The notes under the pieces are model-generated. The model saw only the letters and a list, made by a program, of their open reading frames with translations. It did not search any database and was not told the origin of the DNA. A program made the position numbers and the translations under genes. Positions 41,009-51,221 of a stretch of 59,375 bases of DNA are shown piece after piece; within the stretch, counting starts at the first letter, position 1, and each line of letters starts with the position of its first letter. This stretch comes from Grimontia marina (GTDB lineage: Bacteria > Pseudomonadota > Gammaproteobacteria > Enterobacterales > Vibrionaceae): assembly GCF_900060185.1 (NCBI RefSeq), contig NZ_FIZY01000034.1, positions 1 through 59,375 on the forward strand. The letters run 5' to 3'.

Positions 41009-41476
41009 TTATTTCCACTCCAGTTTTGCCAATAACGCTTCACCAACAGGCGTGTTGGCTATTACCTGCACTGAACGTTGTTCGTCTTTATATTTCAGTG
41101 TGATATCAAGATCCGGTTGCGGCAACAAACCTTCACCTTTTTCTGGCCATTCCACCAGACAAAGTGCATCAGGTGTGAAGTAATCCCTGATCCCCATGAA
41201 CTCAAGCTCTTCCGGATCAGCCAGCCTGTAAAGATCAAAATGATAAACCTGCCAGCTATCCAATTGATAAGGCTCTACAAGAGTATATGTAGGGCTTTTT
41301 ACATTGCCACAATGGCCAAGAGACTGGATAAAACCGCGGGAAAAGGTGGTTTTCCCTGCGCCAAGATCGCCGTGAAGATAAATCGTTGTTTGCTGCACGC
41401 AAGCGGCTGCGACAGCTGCACCAAATGCCACTGTTGCTTGCTCATCGGCAAGCTCAGTCATAAAAGTCTGTGTCAT
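41009..41476 (-). CDS. tsaE: tRNA t6A synthesis ATPase TsaE
   Basis: 155 aa. P-loop [16 protein letters not shown] and the family motifs [10 protein letters not shown] and [17 protein letters not shown] are present. Works with TsaB/TsaD to form t6A37 in tRNAs decoding ANN codons. ATG 41476 chosen over a GTG at 41485. It sits between nnr and amiB. Confidence 0.95.
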   Translation of the reverse strand: MTQTFMTELADEQATVAFGAAVAAACVQQTTIYLHGDLGAGKTTFSRGFIQSLGHCGNVKSPTYTLVEPYQLDSWQVYHFDLYRLADPEELEFMGIRDYFTPDALCLVEWPEKGEGLLPQPDLDITLKYKDEQRSVQVIANTPVGEALLAKLEWK

Positions 41477-41510
41477 GTTTCTCACTGCTTTTCTACGATA
41501 AGGCGCTACC

Positions 41511-43004
41511 CTATCGCAATTCTGTTTTTATGTTGTTGCCAAGAAGCGGGAGCAAATCACTGGCGATCAGGCCACGCTCACCGTCTTGTGCAGCAATATC
41601 TGCTGCATAGCTATGTAAGTAGGCACCAAAATTGGCTGATTTCGACAGAGAAGACATCTGTGCTACGCATCCGGCAATCACACCGGTCAGAACATCCCCC
41701 ATGCCGCCACTGGCCATTCCGGGGTTGCCTGCATCGATGATGCTCAAAGTGCTGCCATCATAAACGATTGTGCCTGCGCCTTTAAGCACCACTACGCCAC
41801 CATAGCGTTTATGTAACTCTTTGACGGCAGAAAAACGATCCCGTTCAATTTCTATTGTGCTGGTTCTTAATAAATTTGCGGCTTCTCCAGGATGCGGCGT
41901 CAAAATCCAGTTATCCCTGTATTTCGGTGACTCCGCCAGCAGGTTGAGTGCATCAGCATCAACCACCATGGGGCACTCACATGCAACTGCTGCTTCAAAC
42001 AACTTTCTCGCCCACATACTCTTTCCAAGACCAGGACCAATGGCAATAACATTTGCCCACGCGAAGATGTTATTCAGCACTTCATTACTTTCATTTTCGT
42101 GCCACCATCGTGCCATCAACTCTGGTTGACGGGCCAACAATGCGGGAACATGACTTTCATCGGTGAGCACCGCGACGAGCCCAGCACCGCTTCGAAGTGT
42201 TGCCTGACCACTCAGAATAATGGCACCACCCATCCCTTTCTGACCACCCACGCACATCACACGCCCTGCATGACCCTTATGTGTGCTGCTTTTACGTTTG
42301 GGTTCCAGCTTAGCTGCTTCGTAAAGCATCAGCAGTGTAGACGAAGCAGGAACATTCGCTGCAAACTCTTCACCAATACCCAAGCCGTCATAGAGAATGT
42401 CACCACAATAATCACGCGCCTTGCCAGTGAAGAGACCTTGCTTTAACCCCACAAAGCTCAGTGTACAATCAGCAATGACTGCCTCACCCCAGACATTTCC
42501 AGTATCTGCATCTAAGCCACTCGGTAGATCGACAGCGATCTTTGGACAATCGAGCGAATTAATCGCTTGTACAGCCGAAAGATAGAAACCCGATAAATCA
42601 CGACTGAGCCCGGTGCCAAAAACCGCATCAACCACCAGATCATACTTACCATCAGGAAACGTGCCTTGCACAATCAAACCACCAGCAGCCACAAACTTCT
42701 GTTGTGCTTTCAATGCATCGCCGCTAACACTAGAGGGGTCGGCTACCGACCAGAGCGTCACAGACATATTGGCTTCAAGGGCCAGCCTTGCAATGACATA
42801 GCCGTCGCCGCCGTTATTGCCATTGCCGCAGCATACAAGGATCGACTCTGTATCAGGCCAACGATCTTTCACCGTCTCAAAGACAGCAAGGCCTGCACGC
42901 TCCATCAAGCTGTACATTTCTACGCCAAGATCTGCTGCAATCTTGTGCTCTCCATCTCTGACCTGATCCGATCGGTAAAGTGAGTGTGGTAGACTTGCGC
43001 TCAT
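41511..43004 (-). CDS. nnr: Bifunctional NAD(P)H-hydrate epimerase/dehydratase
   Basis: 497 aa. The N-terminal YjeF_N epimerase (~1-215; [27 protein letters not shown]) is fused to the ADP-dependent dehydratase (~230-497; [44 protein letters not shown]). Repairs damaged NAD(P)H hydrates. First gene of the superoperon; divergent from queG with only 23 bp between starts. Confidence 0.95.
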   Translation of the reverse strand: MSASLPHSLYRSDQVRDGEHKIAADLGVEMYSLMERAGLAVFETVKDRWPDTESILVCCGNGNNGGDGYVIARLALEANMSVTLWSVADPSSVSGDALKAQQKFVAAGGLIVQGTFPDGKYDLVVDAVFGTGLSRDLSGFYLSAVQAINSLDCPKIAVDLPSGLDADTGNVWGEAVIADCTLSFVGLKQGLFTGKARDYCGDILYDGLGIGEEFAANVPASSTLLMLYEAAKLEPKRKSSTHKGHAGRVMCVGGQKGMGGAIILSGQATLRSGAGLVAVLTDESHVPALLARQPELMARWWHENESNEVLNNIFAWANVIAIGPGLGKSMWARKLFEAAVACECPMVVDADALNLLAESPKYRDNWILTPHPGEAANLLRTSTIEIERDRFSAVKELHKRYGGVVVLKGAGTIVYDGSTLSIIDAGNPGMASGGMGDVLTGVIAGCVAQMSSLSKSANFGAYLHSYAADIAAQDGERGLIASDLLPLLGNNIKTELR

Positions 43005-43027
43005 CTTTGTTTTTCCTTGCTGATCTT

Positions 43028-44182
43028 ATGTCTGAATCCCGATCTTCATCGTCGATCAATTTTACCCAACTTGCTGAAAATATCAGGCAATGGGGACACG
43101 AACTAGGATTTCAGCATATAGGGATCACTGATGTTGATCTCCGTCAGCATGAAGAACAACTGCAGCGTTGGCTCGATAACGGCTATCACGGCGAAATGGA
43201 TTGGATGGCGCGCCACGGCATGATGCGTGCCCGTCCACAGGAACTCGTTGAAGGAACAGTCCGTGTAATCAGTGCCAGAATGAATTACCTACCACCTGAT
43301 GCTGGGTTTGCCAAAACATTGGAAACCCCCTCCCTCGCCTATATCAGTCGTTATGCGCTTGGGCGTGACTATCACAAACTCATCCGCAACCGACTGAAAA
43401 AATTGGGTCAGTGCATTGAAGAAGAAGTTGGAAAATTCGGCTATCGTCCTTTTGTCGATTCTGCCCCTGTTTTAGAGCGCCCGTTGGCCGAAAAAGCTGG
43501 CCTCGGCTGGACAGGAAAGCACTCTCTTCTACTCAGTAAAGACACAGGATCGTGGTTTTTCCTGGGGGAGTTACTTATCGATCTCCCATTGCCAGTAGAT
43601 GAACCGTCAGAAAATCAATGCGGCAAGTGCGTTGCCTGTATCACCTCTTGCCCAACAGAGGCTATTGTTGGTGACACTATTGTCGACGCCAGGCGCTGCA
43701 TCTCTTACCTGACGATTGAGCTCGATGGTGAAATACCGGAAGAGTTTCGCGAAGCAATGGGTAACCGTATCTACGGCTGTGATGACTGCCAGTTGGTCTG
43801 CCCATACAACCGCGAAGCTGACCTAACCAATGAGTCTGATTTTTATGGACGGGAAAGCTTGATTCAACAGCCTCTTAAAACATTGTTCAGTTGGGATGAA
43901 GCGACATTTTTGAAAGAAACTGAAGGCTCTGCCATTCGCCGTATAGGTCACGAAAAATGGCGCCGCAACCTCTCTGTGGCAATGGGGAATGCCCCTTACG
44001 ATCCAGAGATAATTGAACTTTTGGAATCAGCCAGAGGATTCTCTGCTATGCTTGATCAGCACCTTAATTGGGCGCTGGAACAACAGATGAAACGCCGGAG
44101 TGGACATTTTATTGACGTTCTGCCTTCCTCAACCAAGAGGCTGGTCAGAATCGTTCAGAAAGGTTTACCAAGAGATGCCTAA
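43028..44182 (+). CDS. queG: Epoxyqueuosine reductase QueG
   Basis: 384 aa cobalamin-dependent enzyme making queuosine from epoxyqueuosine in tRNA. It shows VDSAPVLERPLAEKAGLGWTGKH and two [4Fe-4S] clusters (CGKCVACITSCPTEAI and CDDCQLVCPYN). ATG 43028 is the family start; an upstream ATG at 42980 would overlap nnr and add 16 unlikely residues. Confidence 0.95.
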   Translation: MSESRSSSSINFTQLAENIRQWGHELGFQHIGITDVDLRQHEEQLQRWLDNGYHGEMDWMARHGMMRARPQELVEGTVRVISARMNYLPPDAGFAKTLETPSLAYISRYALGRDYHKLIRNRLKKLGQCIEEEVGKFGYRPFVDSAPVLERPLAEKAGLGWTGKHSLLLSKDTGSWFFLGELLIDLPLPVDEPSENQCGKCVACITSCPTEAIVGDTIVDARRCISYLTIELDGEIPEEFREAMGNRIYGCDDCQLVCPYNREADLTNESDFYGRESLIQQPLKTLFSWDEATFLKETEGSAIRRIGHEKWRRNLSVAMGNAPYDPEIIELLESARGFSAMLDQHLNWALEQQMKRRSGHFIDVLPSSTKRLVRIVQKGLPRDA

Positions 44183-44265
44183 GCGCAATCACACTGTAGT
44201 GGAAAGTCACCTATCTGCTCAAAATTAATGCAAAAACAAGACACAGATTCACTTCTTCTGCGAAA

Positions 44266-44553
44266 TGTGGAAAACCTTTTCAGTACGCTATAAAACAGTG
44301 CACACTTATAAAGTTAAACACACTCTGTGAATAATCTCAGATGAAAATCACGAAAGGTGATGAAGCTGGGGATAATCGTTTGAAAACAGTGTAAACCGAA
44401 AACTTAAAGCTATTAAAAACATAACCTTATAATGAAAATAATTCACAGGAATCAGTTTTCCACCGATCAACATCCGCACAAATAACTCTGAGTGGCATCA
44501 CATCTTCTGATATTCATCAACGGCTTTACCCACAAGCTAAACATTGTGGATAA
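44266..44553. other. DnaA-box cluster, datA-like locus (candidate)
   Basis: Two perfect DnaA boxes (TGTGAATAA at 44326-44334; TGTGGATAA at 44545-44553) and four one-mismatch boxes (44266-44274, 44367-44375, 44439-44447, 44526-44534) lie in ~290 AT-rich bases. There is no protein gene from 44183 to 44759. E. coli datA, the DnaA-titrating site, maps to the same queG/tRNA-Gly/orn neighbourhood as I recall it. Confidence 0.55.
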
Positions 44554-44759
44554 CTCTGTTAAGAAATACGATAAAAAGCTGCATAAAGCACAGTGCAGGC
44601 ACATTAACTTTAAAAACATATTCAGATTGTATTTGGGCTAGACCTTGCCCGGAGATAATGCTTCACAGCATTAAAGACAACGACCCGCCGTATCCTATAA
44701 GTAACTGATACATATAATGCGGAATGTTGGTGCTTACAGATGATGTTCTGTAAGAAATT

Positions 44760-44816
44760 TGGAGTGATACATGAGGTTCCGGCTCTCAAGGTAAAAGACG
44801 TGACCTCAACCTTGGC
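44760..44816 (-). pseudogene. tRNA-Gly pseudogene, truncated with expanded T-arm
   Basis: Minus strand. The 3' half of a tRNA-Gly starts at the anticodon (CCAAGGTTGAGGTCACG) and ends in TCACTCCA. Between ACG and GAACCTC, 19 nt replace the normal AGTTC, so the T-stem cannot form. The 5' half is missing. Confidence 0.75.
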
Positions 44817-44852
44817 TTGATACCTGCTGTAGCGCACTTCCAAATGGAAGTT

Positions 44853-44928
44853 TGGAGCGACACACGAGGTTCGAACTCGTGACCTCAACCTTGGCAAGGT
44901 TGCGCTCTACCAGCTGAGCTAGTGTCGC
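44853..44928 (-). tRNA. tRNA-Gly(GCC), copy 1
   Basis: 76 nt with encoded CCA. Acceptor GCGACAC/GTGTCGC, D-arm AGCTCAGCTGGTAGAGC, anticodon loop CTTGCCAAG (GCC), T-arm ACGAG-TTCGAAC-CTCGT. Transcribed away from orn; last in the array. Confidence 0.97.
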
Positions 44929-45014
44929 TTTTTGTTCCAACAGTGTTGGATTATTTTTTGTTTTTAGCAGGTTAGGCTTAGCCTGTTCTGCGCTTCCCGA
45001 AGGAAATCAAAATT

Positions 45015-45104
45015 TGGAGCAGCACACGAGGTTCCCGATCTTCAAGGCTTAGGCGTGACCTCAACCTTGGCAAGGTTGCGCTCTACCAGCTGAGCTAGTG
45101 TCGC
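45015..45104 (-). pseudogene. tRNA-Gly-like gene with 14-nt T-arm expansion and acceptor mismatch
   Basis: The 5' two thirds is identical to the intact copies, including the GCC anticodon. In the T-arm, 19 nt replace AGTTC, as in the truncated copy, and the 3' acceptor strand GTGCTGC mispairs at A4. Length 90 nt. Normal folding is unlikely; it is probably a pseudogene but is still in the transcribed array. Confidence 0.8.
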
Positions 45105-45143
45105 ATCGTTCATCCGACAATCAATCGGAATCATTTCAAATTT

Positions 45144-45219
45144 TGGAGCGACACACGAGGTTCGAACTCGTGACCTCAACCTTGGCAAGGTTGCGCTCTA
45201 CCAGCTGAGCTAGTGTCGC
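45144..45219 (-). tRNA. tRNA-Gly(GCC), copy 2
   Basis: Identical to copy 1 across 76 nt with encoded CCA. The spacer to the next copy repeats TCATCCGAC-ATCAATCGGA, showing the unit was tandemly duplicated. Confidence 0.97.
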
Positions 45220-45257
45220 ATAGATCATCCGACGATCAATCGGATCATTCAAATTTT

Positions 45258-45333
45258 TGGAGCGACACACGAGGTTCGAACTCGTGACCTCAACCTTGGC
45301 AAGGTTGCGCTCTACCAGCTGAGCTAGTGTCGC
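45258..45333 (-). tRNA. tRNA-Gly(GCC), copy 3
   Basis: Identical 76-nt tRNA, first in the transcript, about 30 nt after the expected transcription start. Confidence 0.97.
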
Positions 45334-45368
45334 TTTATCAAAGACATTTGTCTATGTCAGGGCTGCGA

Positions 45369-45396
45369 ATTATACGAAGAAAAATCGCGGATGCAA
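45369..45396 (-). promoter_or_regulatory. Promoter of the tRNA-Gly array
   Basis: Minus strand TTGCAT (45391-45396), 16-bp spacer, perfect TATAAT (45369-45374), then a GC-rich discriminator (TCGCAGCCC), as in stringently controlled stable-RNA promoters. Confidence 0.8.
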
Positions 45397-45446
45397 TACT
45401 CTGAATCCAGAATTTTTGATTTTTCTTCGCATTGGTTATTTTGCCG

Positions 45447-45992
45447 TCAGATCGTAAAGATCTTGCTCCGGTAGTAACGAAGTTCCTCAATTGACTCCCG
45501 AATGTCATCCAGTGCCAAATGAGTCCCTTGTTTTTTGATTCCTGACAGAACTTCAGGTTCCCAGCGACGAACCAACTCTTTGATCGTGCTGACGTCGACG
45601 GTACGGTAATGGAAAAAGCGTTCCAGTTCAGGCATATGCTTATAGAGGAAGCGGCGATCCTGACCAACACTGTTGCCACAAATCGGCGACACACCAGCAG
45701 GCACCCAGTCTTGCAGGAAAGCGATCGTTTGTTTGATCGCGTCAGTTTCACTCACGGTGCTTGCTTTCACACGATCCACCAGCCCGCTGCCAGTGTGAGT
45801 ATTGGTGCACCACTCGTCCATTTTCGCCAGTTCTTCATCAGACTGGTGAATGGCGAGCACAGGCCCTTCAGCTAATACATTAAGCTCAGCATCTGTTACA
45901 ACGGTAGCGATCTCAATGACTTTATGTACTTCTGGGTCAAGCCCTGTCATTTCCAGATCAATCCAGATTAAATTCTTATCGCTGAAAGACAT
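45447..45992 (-). CDS. orn: Oligoribonuclease
   Basis: 181 aa DEDDh exonuclease that degrades 2-5-nt RNAs and pGp[15 protein letters not shown] at the N-terminus, then [26 protein letters not shown] with catalytic His/Asp. Divergent from rsgA and upstream of the tRNA array. Confidence 0.97.
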   Translation of the reverse strand: MSFSDKNLIWIDLEMTGLDPEVHKVIEIATVVTDAELNVLAEGPVLAIHQSDEELAKMDEWCTNTHTGSGLVDRVKASTVSETDAIKQTIAFLQDWVPAGVSPICGNSVGQDRRFLYKHMPELERFFHYRTVDVSTIKELVRRWEPEVLSGIKKQGTHLALDDIRESIEELRYYRSKIFTI

Positions 45993-46070
45993 CCAAATTG
46001 CCTATTTTGCAAGTAAACCATGTATCATACTTAGCCTGACATGAAAGCCAACTAAACTAGCGACATTCTC

Positions 46071-47123
46071 GTGGCAAAAAAGAAAAAGCTCACAAAAGGC
46101 CAGTTACGCCGAGTACGGACAAATCAAAAAAAACGCATCGATCGCCAGCAAGAAGAGGTCCAATGGGACGAATCTCTGCTTGAGTCTGCCCGTGAAGGGG
46201 TGGTGATCACCCGTTTCGGTCAGCACGCTGACATCGAAGATACTCAAACTGGCATCATCCACCGTTGCAACCTTCGCCGCTCTATCGAAAGCTTGGTGAC
46301 CGGGGACAAAGTCATCTGGCGTCCAGGTGTGGAAACACTGCAAGGTATCGCTGGCGTTGTGGAAGCTGCTCATGAACGCCACTCAGTGCTTACCCGTCCT
46401 GATTACTATGACGGCGTCAAACCAGTCGCGGCTAATATTGATCAGGTGGTGATCGTTTCCGCGATATTACCCGAATTGTCTACGAACATTATAGACCGTT
46501 ACCTTATCGCTACCGAACAGGTTGGTTTCAAACCCCTTATCGTGATCAACAAGATTGATTTGTTGGACGATGAAGACCTTGAAATGGTTAAGAATATCCT
46601 CGCTTTATATGCCGAAATTGGCTACGAAGTGTTGATGGTTAGCCAGAAGAACGGTGAAGGCGTTGACGAGCTAAAGGCACGTTTAGCTGATGGCACCAGT
46701 ATTTTCGTGGGTCAATCTGGCGTAGGCAAATCCAGCCTAGTGAATGCCCTGCTTCCTGAAGTAAATGCCGACATCGGTGAAGTTTCTGAAAACTCAGGGC
46801 TTGGCCAACACACCACAACGACAGCGCGTTTGTACCACTTCCCTGATGGTGGAGATCTGATTGATAGCCCAGGGGTGCGAGAGTTCGGTCTTTGGCATTT
46901 AGAGCCTCAACAGGTGACACAAGGCTTTAAAGAATTCCGCAAATTCCTCGGTGGCTGTAAGTTCCGCGACTGCAAACACAAAGATGATCCAGGCTGCTTG
47001 CTGCGAGAAGCAGTAGAAGATGGCAAAGTCAGTGTAGAGCGTTTCGAGAGCTACCATAAAATCATCGACAGCATGTCTGAGATGAAGGCAAACCGTCAGT
47101 TTTCACGCAACAAAGAAAACTGA
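46071..47123 (+). CDS. rsgA: Ribosome small-subunit maturation GTPase RsgA
   Basis: 350 aa circularly permuted GTPase. Basic N-terminal tail, OB fold, G4 VINKID, G1 [16 protein letters not shown]3 [10 protein letters not shown] and a C-terminal zinc motif [14 protein letters not shown]. Acts late in 30S assembly. A GTG start is used; no strong ribosome-binding site is visible. Confidence 0.95.
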   Translation: MAKKKKLTKGQLRRVRTNQKKRIDRQQEEVQWDESLLESAREGVVITRFGQHADIEDTQTGIIHRCNLRRSIESLVTGDKVIWRPGVETLQGIAGVVEAAHERHSVLTRPDYYDGVKPVAANIDQVVIVSAILPELSTNIIDRYLIATEQVGFKPLIVINKIDLLDDEDLEMVKNILALYAEIGYEVLMVSQKNGEGVDELKARLADGTSIFVGQSGVGKSSLVNALLPEVNADIGEVSENSGLGQHTTTTARLYHFPDGGDLIDSPGVREFGLWHLEPQQVTQGFKEFRKFLGGCKFRDCKHKDDPGCLLREAVEDGKVSVERFESYHKIIDSMSEMKANRQFSRNKEN

Positions 47124-47154
47124 TCCGTTTCGCTCAACTACACATCAACTGGTT

Positions 47155-47190
47155 AGCGGCCTGTTAATTTTGTAAACTAGGCCGCTTTTT
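47155..47190 (+). terminator. Terminator between rsgA and psd
   Basis: AGCGGCCT (47155-47162) pairs with AGGCCGCT (47179-47186), followed by TTTT. Confidence 0.8.
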
Positions 47191-47236
47191 AAATTCCAGG
47201 CCCGTTCTCGGGCGCATACGAGTTAGGAATATAACC

Positions 47237-48148
47237 GTGTCTAACGATTTAAAAATTGGCCTGCAGTACTGCATGCCAAAACACCTGCTGACCCGACTTG
47301 TTGGCAAACTGGCAGCAGCTAAAGCCGGCTTTCTGACAACGGCTGTGATCAAGTGGTTTATCCGCCAGTACAAGGTGGAAATGAACGAAGCTAAGAACTC
47401 AGATCCGAAAAGCTATCCAACCTTTAATGACTTCTTCGTCCGTGAATTAAAAGACGGCGCACGCCCTCTGAATGACGAAGCAAACGTGATTGCCCACCCT
47501 GCCGATGCATGTGTGAGCCAAGCTGGCCCAATTGAAAAAGGCCGTCTGATTCAGGCGAAAGGCCATACCTTTGATGCCTGTGAGCTGCTGGGCGGCGACG
47601 CCAAGCTGGCAGAAGAATTTGCTGATGGCGACTTCGCTACGCTGTACCTGTCACCACGTGATTACCATCGTGTTCACATGCCATGTAACGGCACACTGCG
47701 CCAGATGATTTACGTTCCGGGCGACCTGTTCTCCGTCAACCCGCTGACCGCAGAAAATGTCCCTAACCTGTTCGCACGTAATGAGCGCGTGGTATGTATC
47801 TTCGATACCGCTTTCGGTCCAATGGCGCACATTCTGGTTGGCGCGACCATTGTCGGCAGCATTGAAACGGTTTGGTCAGGCACAGTTACACCTCCTACTG
47901 GTCAAAGCATCCGCCGCTGGGATTACCCAGCAGAAGGCGAGCAAGCCATCACGCTGAAAAAAGGCGAAGAGATGGGTCGCTTCAAGCTGGGTTCAACCGT
48001 GATCAACCTGTTCCCGAAAGACGCCATCACCTTTGATGACGCCGTCATTCCTGGCAAATCAACCCGCATGGGTGAGGTTTACGCACGCCGGAACAGTGTT
48101 GAAGCATCGGCTCAGACAGAAGGCAACGAAGCGCAAACCGCCGAATAA
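47237..48148 (+). CDS. psd: Phosphatidylserine decarboxylase proenzyme
   Basis: 303 aa. Makes phosphatidylethanolamine at the inner membrane. The self-cleavage motif LGST is present ([11 protein letters not shown]); Ser becomes the pyruvoyl group of the alpha chain. Also [30 protein letters not shown] start preceded by AGGA. Confidence 0.97.
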   Translation: MSNDLKIGLQYCMPKHLLTRLVGKLAAAKAGFLTTAVIKWFIRQYKVEMNEAKNSDPKSYPTFNDFFVRELKDGARPLNDEANVIAHPADACVSQAGPIEKGRLIQAKGHTFDACELLGGDAKLAEEFADGDFATLYLSPRDYHRVHMPCNGTLRQMIYVPGDLFSVNPLTAENVPNLFARNERVVCIFDTAFGPMAHILVGATIVGSIETVWSGTVTPPTGQSIRRWDYPAEGEQAITLKKGEEMGRFKLGSTVINLFPKDAITFDDAVIPGKSTRMGEVYARRNSVEASAQTEGNEAQTAE

Positions 48149-48182
48149 GCATACTGGTAACACAAGCTGTGATTTGTAACGA

Positions 48183-48206
48183 AAAGGGCAGCTATGCCCT
48201 TTTTTG
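48183..48206 (+). terminator. Terminator of psd
   Basis: AAAGGGCA-GCTA-TGCCCTTT with a T-run. Confidence 0.93.
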
Positions 48207-48261
48207 TGCCCAAAGTTTATCCAGACACAGAGTATTTTCTCTGCCACTACGTATCCTTTAG

Positions 48262-48746
48262 CTCGTACTGAGCGGCATCATGGGCAAGGAAGAGCTGAAA
48301 CTCATCAACTGGGATGTGCTTTGGCTGGTAGCGGGCGGTATCGCGATTGGTTTGGCGATCGATAAGACCGGGCTGACGCTGCGCTGTCTCATGCCGTGGA
48401 TTACGATGCCTTATCACCACTCGCCGTGGTGCGAACGCTCTCTATGATTTGCTGGCTAATGGCGAATTTCATGTCCAACACTGTCACCGCAAACCTCCTG
48501 ATGCCAATTGCCGCAGCGGTTGCAATGTCGATGGACAGCCTTGTTTCTGTCGGCAACATTCAGGGGCTTCTTGTCGTCGTTGCCTTCTCGGCATCTCTCG
48601 GGATGATACTTCCTTTATCAACACCGCCAAACAGTCTGGCTTACTCTACAGGGCTCATTGAAAGTAAAGATATAGCGAAAGTCGGCACTATCTTGGGTCT
48701 GGTTGGCCTTGTGATTGTCTACGCCGCTCTACTTGTCCTAAACTGA
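48262..48746 (+). pseudogene. Broken SLC13/DASS anion-sodium symporter
   Basis: The C-terminal part of a divalent-anion:Na+ symporter. The frame SGIMGKEELKLINWDVLWLVAGG runs from about 48270. Homology then shifts frame near 48385 and continues as DYDALSPLAVV, MANFMSNTVTANLLMPIAAA and LPLSTPPNSLAYSTGLIE, to a stop at 48746. The N-terminal two thirds is missing and a frameshift splits the rest, so it is non-functional. Confidence 0.85.
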
Positions 48747-48845
48747 TCACATCTAATTGCGGGGAAGTGAAACACCCACTTTTACCGCCAAGCTCCAGCA
48801 GCTAAACTCGCGCTCCCTCCGGTTTTTTATGTTAAAGGTGTCATC

Positions 48846-49736
48846 TTGAGTTACGAATGGCTCGCGCTCGGCGCTGCCTTCCTATGGGGTATTTCTAGCC
48901 TGATTTCGGTCACGCCTGCGCGTCACTTGGGCAGCTTTGCCTATAGCCGCTGGCGGATGGCATGTGTGTCAGTGATGCTGACGATACTGGCCTTGCTTAC
49001 AGGTGGCTGGGCAACCGTCTCATCCGATATTCTCTGGCCAATGGCACTGTCTGGTCTTATCGGAATATTTATTGGCGATACCGCCCTGTTTGGCTGTATG
49101 AACCGAATAGGACCCCGACGCTCTGGCCTCTTGTATTCCTGTCATGCGGTCTTTTCTGCCCTGCTAGGTATCTGGTTGTTTGGTGAAACACTAGAAGGGA
49201 TACGTCTGCTCGGTGCCATTCTGGTGTTCTCCGGAGTGATGATTGCGGTCTTCTTCCGCCAAAGCGGTAATGCGCACCAATGGGAAGAAACTAAAGGCAA
49301 TATCTGGGTGGCTGTCGGGCTGGGTTTGACCGCAGCGCTTTGTCAGTCGTTGGGTGGGGTCATTGCCAAGCCTGTTTTAACCCAAGGTGTCGATCCGATT
49401 GCCGCTTCCGCTATCCGGATGATCGCGGCTTTCCTTGCCCACGGCACACTGATTTTCCTCCAGATACGTGTCGCGCAACCTGTTAACCCGATCAACTGGC
49501 GTATCTTCGGTATGCTTGTCGTGAACGGCTTTTTGGCAATGGCAGTCGGTATGACCCTGATTATGTACGCGCTGAAATGGGGAGAAGTAGGCATGGTCGC
49601 GCTACTGTCTTCCACGACACCGGTAATGATCCTGCCATTGATTTGGCTATTTACCCGCGTGCGCCCTGCACCAAGCGCTTGGTTAGGTGCGGCGCTCGCT
49701 GTTATTGGCGCAGGTCTTATCGTTACCAGTAGCTGA
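48846..49736 (+). CDS. EamA-family (DMT) transporter
   Basis: 296 aa with about ten hydrophobic helices in two EamA repeats (~1-138, ~150-295), an inner-membrane drug/metabolite transporter. The substrate is unknown. TTG start at 48846; the frame begins MSYEWLALGAAFLWG, typical of the family, with AAAGGTG upstream. Confidence 0.88.
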   Translation: MSYEWLALGAAFLWGISSLISVTPARHLGSFAYSRWRMACVSVMLTILALLTGGWATVSSDILWPMALSGLIGIFIGDTALFGCMNRIGPRRSGLLYSCHAVFSALLGIWLFGETLEGIRLLGAILVFSGVMIAVFFRQSGNAHQWEETKGNIWVAVGLGLTAALCQSLGGVIAKPVLTQGVDPIAASAIRMIAAFLAHGTLIFLQIRVAQPVNPINWRIFGMLVVNGFLAMAVGMTLIMYALKWGEVGMVALLSSTTPVMILPLIWLFTRVRPAPSAWLGAALAVIGAGLIVTSS

Positions 49737-49749
49737 TAGGATTCCCAAT

Positions 49750-49776
49750 AAAAACGCCGCATGATGCGGCGTTTTT
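49750..49776. terminator. Bidirectional terminator between the EamA gene and epmA
   Basis: AAAACGCCGCAT / ATGCGGCGTTTT palindrome with T/A flanks, between convergent genes. Confidence 0.93.
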
Positions 49777-49788
49777 ATTGGCTCGGGA

Positions 49789-50760
49789 TTAGGCTCGCCC
49801 GACCGGAAAAGCAATCACCTCATCGATGTGGGTTTTGCCTAAAGCCAGCATGATCAGACGATCGATACCCAACGCAACACCTGCGCAATCCGGCAAGCCA
49901 TAACGAATCGCTTCAATCAAATGATGATCGATAGGCTGAGCTTTCAGCCCCATCTTTTCACGCTTGCGGTTATCTTCTTCAAAACGGGCCAGTTGCTCGT
50001 CAGCGTTGTCCAGCTCATAGAAACCGTTCGCAAGCTCAATACCTTTAAAGTAGACCTCAAAGCGCGCCGCCACACGATTATCGTCTTCACACACTCGCGC
50101 CAGTGCCGCCTGTGATGCCGGGAAGTTGTAAACGAAAGCCGGAACAGTTTGGCCAATTTTCTCTTCAACACCAACGCTGAATAAGAGTTGCAGCAAGGTA
50201 TCGCGGTCTTCTTCCGGCTCGGCGATATCAGACAATCCAAGTGGTGCAGCTACAGCCTTCAACTCGTCCATCGAGCCTTCCAACGGGCAGACACCGAGCA
50301 CCTTGATGAACGCTTCCTGATAAGTCATTCGCTCTGCACCGTCAACGCCTAGAATCAGTTGCAGCAAGGCATCCATTTCATCCATCAATGCATGATGGTC
50401 AAAACCTGGACGGTACCATTCCAGCATGGTGAATTCAGGGTTGTGGTTTCGTCCCGCTTCTTCGTTACGAAACGCTTTGTTGATTTGGTAGATAGCACCA
50501 CTCCCCGCCGCCAGCAGGCGTTTCATGTGGAACTCAGGGCTGGTCATCATGTAAAGCGGGATACCCTTAGCGAAACCTGGGCCGACAAATTCCGTCTTGA
50601 AGGTATGCAGATGAAAATCCGTCACCGTCGCCTGACTCATGGCTGGCGTGTCAACTTCCAGTACATCACGCTCGGCAAAAAAGCCGCGAATATCGTTCAC
50701 CAGTTTGGCTCTGGCTTTCAGGGTTTCAATTTCTGCGGTGGGACGCCATTCAAGGGTCAT
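49789..50760 (-). CDS. epmA: EF-P (R)-beta-lysine ligase EpmA
   Basis: 323 aa, class-II lysyl-tRNA-synthetase-like core without an anticodon-binding domain ([70 protein letters not shown]). It attaches beta-lysine to Lys34 of EF-P. ATG 50760 is the family start. Its substrate efp and the aminomutase epmB lie 6 kb away in this window. Confidence 0.95.
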   Translation of the reverse strand: MTLEWRPTAEIETLKARAKLVNDIRGFFAERDVLEVDTPAMSQATVTDFHLHTFKTEFVGPGFAKGIPLYMMTSPEFHMKRLLAAGSGAIYQINKAFRNEEAGRNHNPEFTMLEWYRPGFDHHALMDEMDALLQLILGVDGAERMTYQEAFIKVLGVCPLEGSMDELKAVAAPLGLSDIAEPEEDRDTLLQLLFSVGVEEKIGQTVPAFVYNFPASQAALARVCEDDNRVAARFEVYFKGIELANGFYELDNADEQLARFEEDNRKREKMGLKAQPIDHHLIEAIRYGLPDCAGVALGIDRLIMLALGKTHIDEVIAFPVGRA

Positions 50761-51221
50761 TACTATCACTCAATCTCATTATGACTGGCGGCATTTTAGC
50801 TTTCGAAAGCCATGATAGAAACCCGCCGCTTCATTGACATCATTAATGCCTTTTCTGCCCTTTCATTCAAGCGACTGAATTAGCGCAATAAAAGCGCACA
50901 ACTCCTTTCGATAACCATTCTCATTTTCACCATTTTTCCTTTTTAAAAGAGAGGGTTAAATTGCATTCATCGATGACAGATTTTACGTGTCAGAAACAAG
51001 AGAAAATGACGCGCAACCTCTGTTTAACAAGGTGATTTCTTCCTGTCTAACGACCTGGATCACAAATCTACTGCTCTGGCTTTTTAGAAGGCAGAAACTC
51101 GGAACAAATACCCTTTCAGGTCAAAATTTACGGGATTTAACTTTAATAAGATGGGGAAAGTTTTTGAGTTAGATGCACGGTTAGCATCTTTAAATTTTTA
51201 ACAATCCTCCGGAGGATAGCT
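50761..51221 (+). promoter_or_regulatory. frdABCD upstream region with two leader structures
   Basis: About 460 bp without a gene. Near its end AGATGC (51171-51176) and GCATCT (51184-51189) form a hairpin followed by a T-rich tract. A perfect palindrome ATCCTCCGGAGGAT (51204-51217) contains the frdA Shine-Dalgarno sequence. The anaerobic promoter should be here; I found no clean FNR site. Confidence 0.5.

Noticed and set aside
44266-44553. Chromosomal replication origin (oriC)
   Set aside because: DnaA boxes are present, but mnmG/gidA, mioC, dnaA and clear AT-rich 13-mers are absent; a titration-type site fits the gene neighbourhood better.
44760-45333. CRISPR-like array of regularly spaced repeats
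   Set aside because: The repeats are 76-nt tRNA-Gly genes with anticodon and CCA; there are no cas genes.
51050-51070. FNR site before frdA (TGGATCACAAATC)
   Set aside because: Too many departures from TTGAT-N4-ATCAA to claim.
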